This document shows positions 1-6,138 of a DNA stretch of 64,000 nt, in pieces (the stretch's first letter is position 1; each line of letters starts with the position of its first letter). The DNA lies in IMG/VR virus record IMGVR_UViG_3300025009_000068, positions 1 through 64,000 of that record. One strand, given 5' to 3'. The position numbers and the translations under genes were made by a program. The notes below the pieces were generated by a model. That model had not been told where the DNA came from, did no database searches, and worked only from the letters and a program-made list of their open reading frames with translations. The DNA is from a virus.

Positions 1-260
1 ACGGAAAGTTCTTCCATCTCCCTCTTCCTCATTCCGAGAAGGGTGGAGAACGCCCCTTCGAGATAGCCCTGGATCTCCTCGACCGTCATCCCGCGCTGCA
101 CCGCCTGGCTCATGGTGAGTTGTGCCGCGATTGAGGTGAGAAAGGGCTTGCGCGCTCTTATGATCCGACCCCCTCCAAACGTATTCATGCTCAACGTCTT
201 GCCGGTGTTGCATGCCTTGTCCGTGCTGTCCTTGCTGTCCATACCATCGATATCCGCCAT
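1..260 (-). CDS. Hypothetical protein, 3' end cut by window edge
   Basis: The reading frame opens at an ATG at 258-260 and runs without a stop off the left edge, so 86 codons are visible. A good Shine-Dalgarno (AAAGGAGGAG) sits just upstream, within one copy of the dispersed CCTTGAAGG-type motif. The visible protein has a polar N-terminus with several Asp/Lys (MADIDGMDSKD), then a mixed helical part with FLTSIAAQLTMSQAVQRGMT. I recognise no family. It is transcribed away from the plus-strand accessory block, so 261-803 is a divergent promoter region. The real stop lies outside the window. Confidence 0.65.
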   Translation of the reverse strand, partial: MADIDGMDSKDSTDKACNTGKTLSMNTFGGGRIIRARKPFLTSIAAQLTMSQAVQRGMTVEEIQGYLEGAFSTLLGMRKREMEELS

Positions 261-317
261 AGTCTTTCGCTCCTCCTTTCAAGGAATAAATGGTAAATAA
301 TGTTTCATGGACTTGGA

Positions 318-410
318 GTGTGGCGGACAGGATTCGAACCTGCACGTGGAGCCTCGGGTCGCCCAAATGGCTGCCGCATCTGTCTGGTCTATCAGATTGC
401 CAATCCTCGA
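318..410 (-). other. tRNA-like 3' segment (T-arm), probable att site or relic
   Basis: On the minus strand this stretch ends with GCAGGTTCGAATCCTGT, a near-perfect T stem-loop, followed by CCGCCA. Upstream is a weak anticodon-arm-like hairpin (AGATG/CATTT with GCA in the loop). The acceptor strands do not pair as in an intact tRNA and the D-loop lacks the usual GG, so I do not call a functional tRNA. The T-arm resembles those of type II and selenocysteine tRNAs (from memory). A tRNA 3'-end fragment near a genome end is typical of a phage attachment site, but no integrase is in the window. It lies about 60 nt upstream of the gene ending at 260. Confidence 0.3.
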
Positions 411-573
411 AGAAAGCCGTATCGAGCTGCATTATCAAACAACACGTAACAGCATTTCTTCACCAAGTATTTCCCCACTGTCCCGGCTCCTCGAAGGAGA
501 GTGCTTTATAAGACTATGATGTCTCTGCATCAATACGGCATCTCTCTTTTCAGGGCTAATCTAGCGTCTACCG

Positions 574-597
574 GTTGACGACCTTATCATCGTCAAC
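574..597. promoter_or_regulatory. Perfect 8-bp inverted repeat, operator candidate
   Basis: GTTGACGA at 574-581 and TCGTCAAC at 590-597 are perfect reverse complements separated by 8 bases. There is no T-tract, so a terminator is unlikely. The position, in the divergent region between a minus-strand gene and the HTH gene at 804, fits a binding site for a dimeric repressor. The HTH protein encoded next door is an obvious candidate ligand (inference). Confidence 0.45.
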
Positions 598-710
598 ACA
601 TTCCGCCACCGCCACATCAATCTTCCACAAGTATTCCATCAACGCCAATATCTCACGAGAAAAACATGTAAGTCAAGCACTATTTGCGGAATATTTTAGT
701 GAAAAACATC

Positions 711-738
711 TTGCATTCTGGATTTTTTTTGGTAGGAT
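711..738 (+). promoter_or_regulatory. Candidate sigma70-type promoter
   Basis: TTGCAT at 711-716 and TAGGAT at 733-738 are spaced by 16 bases, inside an AT-rich stretch with a run of eight T. It lies about 65 bases before the start of the HTH gene at 804. Only the pattern is seen. Confidence 0.3.
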
Positions 739-803
739 TGTGGTGGAATTTGTGAAAATGAAAGGTGAAGGATGATAACCTCGAATGGAAGGAGCATATA
801 CGA

Positions 804-1169
804 ATGAAAGATCAAGACAGCCTGGACGGCCAGAATACGTCCCATCAAGCAGGCCAAGCATCATCGCCCCCATCGCCGCCCCCATCGCCGCCCCCATCGC
901 CGCCCCCATCGCCGCCCCTCCACCCTTCCCAGTCCACCATCATCCCCTCCAAGCCACTCAGAGCCCATGAGGAAACGCTCGCCAAAATAGACCCGCGCCT
1001 CCGCAAAATCTACGAGCACTACGGCACATGGGCCAGAGTTGCCAAGAAGTTCGGATACACCGAGCGCGGGATTGCTTCGTGGGCCAGGAAGGGGATTCCG
1101 GAGTGCCGGGAAGGTAGGGTTGATGAGGTGGTGCGGGAGATTGAGGGGAAGAAGGCAAGAAAGCAATAA
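804..1169 (+). CDS. HTH DNA-binding protein with Pro/Ser repeat linker
   Basis: This 121-residue protein is a likely DNA-binding regulator. I chose the ATG at 804 because AAGGAG at 789-794 is well spaced; a GTG at 765 would add 13 residues with no clear ribosome site. The N-terminal third is a low-complexity linker made by an in-frame 12-bp tandem repeat (PPSP units, DNA 861-918). The C-terminal half reads WARVAKKFGYTERGIASWAR, which fits a Cro/C1-type helix-turn-helix (helix, GYT turn, recognition helix ending SWARKG). As first gene of the plus-strand block beside a palindromic operator, it may control the divergent region. No closer family can be assigned. Confidence 0.6.
   Translation: MKDQDSLDGQNTSHQAGQASSPPSPPPSPPPSPPPSPPLHPSQSTIIPSKPLRAHEETLAKIDPRLRKIYEHYGTWARVAKKFGYTERGIASWARKGIPECREGRVDEVVREIEGKKARKQ
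861..918 (+). repeat. 12-bp tandem repeat coding a Pro/Ser linker
   Basis: About four copies of a unit like CCCATCGCCGCC are joined head to tail inside the HTH gene. Because the unit is a multiple of three, copy-number change lengthens or shortens the PPSP linker without a frameshift. Confidence 0.8.
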
Positions 1170-1223
1170 TGGAGAGCTGGACAGCCCGGTCAGGAATAGC
1201 CTTGAAAGGAGAGAATCAAAGCC

Positions 1224-2741
1224 ATGAGCAAAACAAATACTACACCATCACCATCACCATCTTTTAAGCCCAAACCTTCACCACCACACCTCGCCACCCC
1301 TTCCCCGGCAATATACTACCGCTCATCCGCCTACCCCTTCGGAGATTTGGTGCCAAGAGCAATCCAGGTAAAATGCAACGTATCATCTTCCACGCCGGGC
1401 AGCACGGCACACGTCACCGAAGGATGCGAATATGACGCCTGGGTGGACGGTGACGGGAATGTGTCGGCCGATCTTATGAGTGGCGCAAGGCTTCCGCTTG
1501 ATCCGGAGCAGTACAAGGTCATTAAGTGGTGGGTGGTTGATGATAGGAGGTCAATAAATGAGGATGGCGCCCGAGTTGACCACGCTTGGCTTCACAAGGA
1601 AGGCTGGCACCCCACTTCGGAAAACATCAACGCCCTGCCCCCTCCTCTTCGAAGGTATATCCACGATCTTGAAACGAACTGTGATCCCGCTGGAATCATT
1701 GCGGAGAATACTGCGAAATCAGATCAGATCATGCAGCTCAGCGTTGCGCTTGGTAAAGAAAAAGACGAGGTTGTAGGGCTCACAAAGGAAAGCAATAGCC
1801 TCATAATCAGAAACGCTATTGTGGAAGAGGAATACAATCTGTTGTGCAGGGAAAAGTCGGAGGTCAAAGACAAACTGACCGAGCGAGAAGTGGAGCTCGA
1901 TGAGTGCAAGGAAGAGTTGGCCAGGAAGGATAAAGAGATTGCATGGCAGGAGGGTGAGATTGCATGGAAAACAAGGAAGCTCTCCAAAAAGAATAAGGTG
2001 GTTTCGATTCTGAGCCGAAAGCTACTACTCGTTCTCGAGGAGAAGCTGGCCGAGAAGGGGATGAGGCCGACACATGAGTATTATCCATCCTTCTCTATCC
2101 CATCCACCCCCTCCATCCCCTCTACGTCCCAGGAAGCGCAGGTGATGAGGCTCAGCGAAAGCCTTGCCAGAATGCACATGAATCACGAAGATCTTGGAAG
2201 GAATTACCGTGAGGTTGAGAAAGAGCGGAATGCGTTAAAGAAAGAACGGGATGCCTTGAAAGAAAAGATCCTCTCTTCCGAAAACGATAAAATCGTTTTC
2301 ATTCTCACGACTGGTAGTGGATCAGATGGCGACGAGTGGGATGTAATTAGTCTTCACGCTACTAGAAAAAGTGCTGAGTTAGCCAAAAACAAATATGAAG
2401 CGCCCCGTCCACGAAATGACGGAAGCACTTATTCCTTCGATGCTCAAATAGAGGAATGGAAAGTAGAAGATTATTCACTCATTGCTTCTAAACCTTCCAA
2501 GCTCAGGATGGACTTTCACGATCTCCTCGGAGCCATAATAGAAAACCTTGCCGACGGCTACTCCATTGAGATCAATGCCGAGAAGGGGGAATGCTCGATC
2601 AACCTCCTCGACTTCGAGGGCAACGATGTGGAGTTCTGCCGAGATGACTTATCGGATGCCGGGGTTGTCGTGGAGGCTATCAGGGAGTCAAATAGGAGGA
2701 GTGAAAAGAACAAGAAAAACGAAGATGGTGAAGGGCATTAA
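1224..2741 (+). CDS. Coiled-coil protein of unknown function
   Basis: A 505-residue protein with Shine-Dalgarno AAAGGAG upstream of an ATG. The first ~35 residues are low-complexity Ser/Pro/Lys. Residues ~35-150 form a globular part with tryptophans (IKWWVVDD). Residues ~165-280 and ~310-350 are strongly charged heptad-like coiled coil (KEKDEVVGLTKESNSL, KERDALKEKI). The C-terminal third is acidic and ends in a charged tail. No signal peptide or membrane segment is seen. It is co-directional with the HTH gene, about 55 bases downstream. I do not recognise a family; a structural or scaffolding role for a DNA complex would be a guess. Confidence 0.75.
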   Translation: MSKTNTTPSPSPSFKPKPSPPHLATPSPAIYYRSSAYPFGDLVPRAIQVKCNVSSSTPGSTAHVTEGCEYDAWVDGDGNVSADLMSGARLPLDPEQYKVIKWWVVDDRRSINEDGARVDHAWLHKEGWHPTSENINALPPPLRRYIHDLETNCDPAGIIAENTAKSDQIMQLSVALGKEKDEVVGLTKESNSLIIRNAIVEEEYNLLCREKSEVKDKLTEREVELDECKEELARKDKEIAWQEGEIAWKTRKLSKKNKVVSILSRKLLLVLEEKLAEKGMRPTHEYYPSFSIPSTPSIPSTSQEAQVMRLSESLARMHMNHEDLGRNYREVEKERNALKKERDALKEKILSSENDKIVFILTTGSGSDGDEWDVISLHATRKSAELAKNKYEAPRPRNDGSTYSFDAQIEEWKVEDYSLIASKPSKLRMDFHDLLGAIIENLADGYSIEINAEKGECSINLLDFEGNDVEFCRDDLSDAGVVVEAIRESNRRSEKNKKNEDGEGH

Positions 2742-2862
2742 TGTGATGCCTGAGTGAGTCGCTCCCCACTCAGGGGGGGGCGTGGATTGAAACAAGATAG
2801 ACGATGAGCGTGACATTACTGACATCTCTCAACCAATCACCGCAAAGAAGGAGCAAAACAAA

Positions 2863-3303
2863 ATGTCGCAGAACAGACAACCCAATCAACCAACCCCAAT
2901 GAGCTTCGATAACCTGGCCGGCGGCGCCCTGGCTGAACGCTTCGAGCATGTACTCGAGCAGGTCCTGAAGAACATGCAGGACCCCAACACCAAGGCCACG
3001 ACGGTTCGCAAGATCACCCTCACCGTTTCCCTCAAATCCGACGAAGAGCGCGAGCTCGTGGACATCACTCATGACGTGTCCGCCAAGTTGGCCCCGCTGA
3101 AATCGTACCCCACCAAGGGCTACCTGGGTATCAAGAATGGATGTCCCGTGATGTACGAATCGGCTGACCCGAAGCAAATGCACATGCGGGATCAGTTGCG
3201 GGAGGAAGAGGCGCGACTGGAGGAAGCGAGAGAAGCTGAGAAGAAGGGCCGTGAAGAGGGGAAGGTTGTGTCAATGCCTGGAAGGGAGGTGGCTGCTGAG
3301 TAG
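2863..3303 (+). CDS. Phage 'replication terminator protein'-like protein
   Basis: A 146-residue protein starting at ATG after GAAGGAG. The order of motifs matches a small family annotated in many phages as 'replication terminator protein': an N-terminal DNLAGGALAERFEHVLEQV, then DPNTKATTVRKITLTVSLK, then a beta-rich centre with a Pro/Lys turn and GYLGIKNG. The biochemical role of the family is not established to my knowledge. Here it is followed by a charged Glu/Arg/Lys helix (residues ~105-135). The neighbouring DUF2303 gene is a common companion of this family in other phages (recollection), suggesting a shared early function in DNA metabolism. Confidence 0.65.
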   Translation: MSQNRQPNQPTPMSFDNLAGGALAERFEHVLEQVLKNMQDPNTKATTVRKITLTVSLKSDEERELVDITHDVSAKLAPLKSYPTKGYLGIKNGCPVMYESADPKQMHMRDQLREEEARLEEAREAEKKGREEGKVVSMPGREVAAE

Positions 3304-3391
3304 GAGGGCGGGAGCGCGACGCACCTCATCGCAGCAAGAAAATAGGGTAGACAAATAAACAAGGGCTCAGTGAATGAGAAAGGAAAAGTAC

Positions 3392-3757
3392 ATGAATGCA
3401 AAATTGGCAACAGTGGCAACGATGATCATTATCGTCATGATTTTGATGGCTTCCCAGGTCAGCGCCATAAAGGTCGGAGATATCGAAGAGGGATTGGAAA
3501 AGTCAAAAGATCTGCAATCCGCGATTAACTACCTTGTCTGCGTGGAAGACCAGGTCAACCCGAAAAAAGACAAGGAGAAATCCGACGCATCATCAAGCAC
3601 TTCAACGAGCTCGTATCTCCTCATTGCCACCGGATGCACATGCGATTACGCATGCCGCTCCACGCTAAAGGATACTGACTTTGCGGGAATGGTCTCCAGC
3701 ATGAAGGAGATCATCAAGAAAGCCAAAGATCAATTAACGGTGGGAGAAAAGCCCTAG
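3392..3757 (+). CDS. Small secreted Cys-containing protein
   Basis: A 121-residue protein with a clear Sec signal peptide: short basic N-end, hydrophobic core VATMIIIVMILMA, and a signal peptidase I site after SQVSA. I chose the ATG at 3392 because AAAGGA lies 7 bases upstream; an earlier ATG at 3374 is possible. The mature part has CVED and a CTCDYAC cluster, giving four cysteines that could form disulphides in the periplasm, and a Ser/Thr-rich loop. No family is recognised. As an exported accessory protein in a phage early block it could alter the host envelope, for example as superinfection exclusion (speculation). Confidence 0.65.
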   Translation: MNAKLATVATMIIIVMILMASQVSAIKVGDIEEGLEKSKDLQSAINYLVCVEDQVNPKKDKEKSDASSSTSTSSYLLIATGCTCDYACRSTLKDTDFAGMVSSMKEIIKKAKDQLTVGEKP

Positions 3758-3841
3758 CCAGCGCATGAACCCAAAATAAACCACAAAGGAATAAATGCAT
3801 TCACCATCACCACCACCACCAAACGAAAGGAGCACGACACC

Positions 3842-4597
3842 ATGATAGCAACAGCCATTCAGAAACTGCTCGACATCGCACAACCGGAGATCATCCCGGC
3901 GCTCGGAAGGACCTACAGCTCAAAGCCGATCCACCCTGTTTACGAGCCGAAGCCCGACACCATCCATCTCTCTTCTCTCGCCGGCCTCGTGGACTATTAC
4001 AACGGGGAGGGGGCGAGCGTTCTCGGCAGAGAAGGCGATGATATCCTTGACATCCCGGACATCGGACCCGGCTTCTTCCACGTCGAAAACTTCAACACGG
4101 TGTCCATTCTCTCCAACCTCCACGGCTCATGGAAGCAGCGCACCTGCTTCGCCACCTCCACCGCAGACCTCTTCGATCCCTTCACCTTCAATCGCTTCCT
4201 GTCCCACGAAGAGTTCATGATCGGCCTGCAAACCCGCTTCATTCAGACCGACACCACGCGCCAGCTTCTGCAACTCCTCGGCAATATCAAGGATTCGGCC
4301 GTCAAGACCACGGTGGACGACGGAGTATCTCAGAAAGTGCAGACCAACCAAGGCATTTCCCTCGTGGAAGAAATCCGGCTTCCCAACCCGGTGGCCTTGA
4401 AGCCGTTCAGGACCTTCATCGAGATCGATCAGCCCGAGTCGCTGTTCGTGCTGCGGCTCCAAGGAAGCGCTCAGGGCAAGATGCCGAGTTGTGCTTTGTA
4501 CGAGGCCGACGGCGGGGCCTGGAAGGTGGAGGCCATGGCCGGGATCAAGGGGTATTTGGAAGGGGCGTTGCCTGACGGGGTTGTTGTGGTGGCGTAG
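3842..4597 (+). CDS. DUF2303 family protein (YfdQ-like)
   Basis: A 251-residue protein with ATG preceded by GAAAGGAGCACGAC. The pattern of an N-terminal helix, a conserved stretch around SLAGLVDYYNG, the aromatic core YNG...FHVENFNTVSI, and a C-terminal IEIDQPES..FVLRLQG matches the DUF2303/YfdQ family found in E. coli prophages and many other phages. Molecular function is not established in the literature I recall. Length is close to the family norm (~250-280). It is probably co-transcribed with the upstream genes. The pairing with the gene at 2863 is the main contextual hint. Confidence 0.75.
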   Translation: MIATAIQKLLDIAQPEIIPALGRTYSSKPIHPVYEPKPDTIHLSSLAGLVDYYNGEGASVLGREGDDILDIPDIGPGFFHVENFNTVSILSNLHGSWKQRTCFATSTADLFDPFTFNRFLSHEEFMIGLQTRFIQTDTTRQLLQLLGNIKDSAVKTTVDDGVSQKVQTNQGISLVEEIRLPNPVALKPFRTFIEIDQPESLFVLRLQGSAQGKMPSCALYEADGGAWKVEAMAGIKGYLEGALPDGVVVVA

Positions 4598-4648
4598 GAG
4601 GGATGGGAGGAGTGAAGGAATAAGGTAGAGATAAGTAGGGCCGTGATT

Positions 4649-5115
4649 TTAGGCCGCGAGGCCGGGAGGTAATCGAAGTGGCCAGTAAAAAGCCTGGGAA
4701 ATATGCCAATGTTAAGGGGTATGACCCAGGGCCATTTTGGCCAGAAGCAAAGCCGCTGTCCGAGTTGGATGAAACCGACCGATGTTTCCTAAGGGCAGCC
4801 AACGGAGGCGTGGACGTGTGGTGCCCTCTCGACGCGGATGCTATCGACAGCATTCTGTCGGGCCGCAAGAGATCACATTGTGCTCGGGATGGTCATCTCA
4901 AATTGGGAAGCATGGTCAGGTTTTTCGACCCGGAAGCGAAGAAGCATGTGGATGTTCGAGTGACCGATGTCGGGCTTCCATTCAAAAATCTGAGATGCGG
5001 GCCAATCGTAAAGGTGGAATTTGAGCCCGTCTAACCCGGCAATGAACCAGACGGGCGCCACGCCTGGCAGTCGTAAGGCGTGAGTCTGTAAAGGCGCCCG
5101 CTGGTTATCGCCACG
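4649..5115 (+). mobile_element. Integron-type gene cassette in the phage genome
   Basis: The element has the anatomy of an integron gene cassette: a TTAGGC at 4649-4654 that fits the 5' TTRRRY boundary, one short gene beginning about 24 bases later, and an attC site overlapping the gene's stop codon. The 5' boundary is inferred; the base before TTAGGC is T, not the expected G. The 3' boundary is the point after G in GTTAGAC at 5115. The region upstream (4598-4648) has no attI or second attC. No integron integrase is visible. Confidence 0.6.
4678..5034 (+). CDS. Cassette-borne protein of unknown function
   Basis: A 118-residue protein starting at GTG, with GGGAGG 7 bases upstream; no better start is seen. 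It is the only gene in the putative integron cassette, and its TAA stop lies inside the attC R'' box (GTCTAAC), as in many genuine cassettes. The protein is small and soluble with no signal or membrane segment. Residues 40-60 contain CFLRAANGG and DVWCPLDAD. The C-terminal half looks beta-rich (LKLGSMVRFFDPE, DVRVTDVG), which could be a small barrel such as an ASCH-like fold, but I cannot support that. Function unknown, as for most cassette genes. Confidence 0.7.
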   Translation: MASKKPGKYANVKGYDPGPFWPEAKPLSELDETDRCFLRAANGGVDVWCPLDADAIDSILSGRKRSHCARDGHLKLGSMVRFFDPEAKKHVDVRVTDVGLPFKNLRCGPIVKVEFEPV

Positions 5116-5125
5116 TTAGACGGGC
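5025..5125 (+). other. attC recombination site (59-base element)
   Basis: Outer arms GCCCGTCTAAC (5025-5035) and GTTAGACGGGC (5115-5125) are perfect inverted repeats. They contain R''=GTCTAAC and R'=GTTAGAC, which match RYYYAAC and GTTRRRY exactly. Inner arms at 5045-5059 and 5093-5106 pair over 14 bp with one unpaired A (5051), the extrahelical base typical of folded attC sites. A further ACGCC/GGCGT pair lies in the loop. Core length from R'' to R' is 93 nt, within the usual range. The gene's stop codon falls in R''. Together this is strong structural evidence for an attC site. Confidence 0.8.
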
Positions 5126-5137
5126 ACGGCAGGTAAA

Positions 5138-5172
5138 GGGGGGAAGGGCAAAACAAGGAAGCCCTTCCCCCC
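5138..5172 (+). repeat. Perfect 12-bp inverted repeat (hairpin)
   Basis: GGGGGGAAGGGC (5138-5149) and GCCCTTCCCCCC (5161-5172) are perfect complements around an 11-base loop, immediately after the attC site and 30 bases before the next gene. The right arm runs into a CCTTCAAGG motif. No T-tract follows, so it may be a weak terminator, an mRNA-stabilising hairpin or an insertion scar. Confidence 0.75.
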
Positions 5173-5202
5173 TTCAAGGATATAAAGAGGAGAATCATCG
5201 CC

Positions 5203-5814
5203 ATGTTTTTTCAAAAGGCCAGAAGAATCAAGGAACTGGAAAAAGCACTTGCAAGGTCGGATGAAACCACGAACAAGATCATCGAGGAAGCCGAAACAGA
5301 CATGCAAGTCCGCCAGAACAAGGCCATCAACGCCTTGAAGGAAAGGTATGCGGAAGACCTCATGGGGAAGATCGAGAAGGTCAAGGCCGCGCTAAAGGAA
5401 GAGCACGACACTAAAATCTCGGCCTTGAAGGAAAAACACTCCGCCGCAATATCCTCACTTCAAGGCAAACTCCGCGATCAGTCCGAGGCCGATGCGCTTC
5501 TCTCCGCGGTTCACTTGGTTGCCGAGGTCGCGAGAAGTAGAGGTATGGAGTCGAGGACGGACAAGGAGAAAATTGCCGACCTCGAGAAGAAACTGGAAGA
5601 GAATGCGAAGAACTGGAGAATTCAGGCGGAGGCGATACGGTCGGGCCTTGGAGGCTTGGCCACGCAGCAACAGCAGCATCTTCAATTCGGATATCCTTTT
5701 GGCCTGCTGGGCGAAAGTCTTGGCTCTCCGTTTGGAGATGCGATCAAAGTCGCTGACATTTTGCCACTTGAACCCGGACAAGTTCGGCCACGCATTCGGT
5801 GGAGAGAGCCCTGA
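5203..5814 (+). CDS. Coiled-coil protein, 3' end altered by recombination
   Basis: A 203-residue protein with ATG after AGAGGAGAATCATCGCC. Residues ~5-105 and ~118-145 are Lys/Glu/Ala-rich and strongly helical, predicted coiled coil (KALKEEHDTKISALKEKH). A Gln run follows. The last ~30 residues (from about IKVADILPLEPGQ) are read from DNA that, in another frame, encodes a conserved phosphodiesterase fragment. The present C-terminus is therefore probably not original: the gene seems to have been joined to foreign DNA near 5760. No membrane segment. Function unknown. Confidence 0.6.
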   Translation: MFFQKARRIKELEKALARSDETTNKIIEEAETDMQVRQNKAINALKERYAEDLMGKIEKVKAALKEEHDTKISALKEKHSAAISSLQGKLRDQSEADALLSAVHLVAEVARSRGMESRTDKEKIADLEKKLEENAKNWRIQAEAIRSGLGGLATQQQQHLQFGYPFGLLGESLGSPFGDAIKVADILPLEPGQVRPRIRWREP

Positions 5815-6100
5815 ATACGAGCACGAGATAGAGCGATGCGACGAAACGCTTGGTCGGGTGCTCAGCGGCATCGACCGTGAGAGAACGCACGTCATGGTCA
5901 TCTCGGACCATGGTTTCGACGGGGCCGAGTTTCGCCATCTCAACGCTCCGTGGTCCTGGTGTGCTACGGACATTCCGTTGCGTCAACGGTGGGCCGATGG
6001 AGGGGCCTGCACCGTTGACGTGTATCTGACCGTGCTTGAGTGGTTTGATGTGCCAGCACGAAAAGAACTGCCCCAACTTCGAGGGAGGTCACTTCTGTAA
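5765..6100 (+). pseudogene. Remnant of alkaline phosphatase-superfamily phosphodiesterase
   Basis: In the frame ending at the TAA at 6098-6100 the last ~110 residues read as the C-terminal part of a type I phosphodiesterase/nucleotide pyrophosphatase-like protein. It has DKFGHAFG (Asp and His metal ligands), a later ISDHGF (Asp-His ligands), then a DV..TVLEWFDVP tail ending at GRSLL. The N-terminal part with the catalytic Thr/Ser and first metal ligands is missing, and upstream sequence in this frame is random Arg-rich. It overlaps the coiled-coil gene in another frame. I infer a truncated cargo gene captured by illegitimate recombination. It is unlikely to be an active enzyme. Confidence 0.6.
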
Positions 6101-6102
6101 TC

Positions 6103-6138
6103 AAGGATCTCAAAGATCTCAATGATCTCAAGGATCTT
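6103..6138. repeat. Four 9-bp direct repeats at a convergent junction
   Basis: AAGGATCTC, AAAGATCTC, AATGATCTC and AAGGATCTT lie head to tail at 6103-6138, across the stop codon of the minus-strand tailspike (6128) and just after the plus-strand remnant. It marks the accessory/late boundary. Confidence 0.75.

Larger units (their letters stand above)
261..803. other. Divergent intergenic control region
   Basis: About 540 bases without a convincing gene separate the minus-strand gene ending at 260 from the plus-strand gene at 804. It holds the tRNA-like T-arm, the palindrome at 574-597 and a promoter-like sequence at 711-738. Short open frames here have no good Shine-Dalgarno and look random. 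The 600-760 part is clearly more AT-rich than the flanking genes. Confidence 0.6.

Noticed and set aside
318-410. Functional tRNA gene (Cys, Ser or Sec)
   Set aside because: Acceptor stem does not pair and D-loop lacks the GG; only the T-arm is convincing.
3790-3835. CAC/CAT run resembling a polyhistidine tag (vector)
   Set aside because: Not in frame with an ORF and lies in a natural Shine-Dalgarno region; similar CACCATCACC runs occur by chance elsewhere (e.g. 1240).
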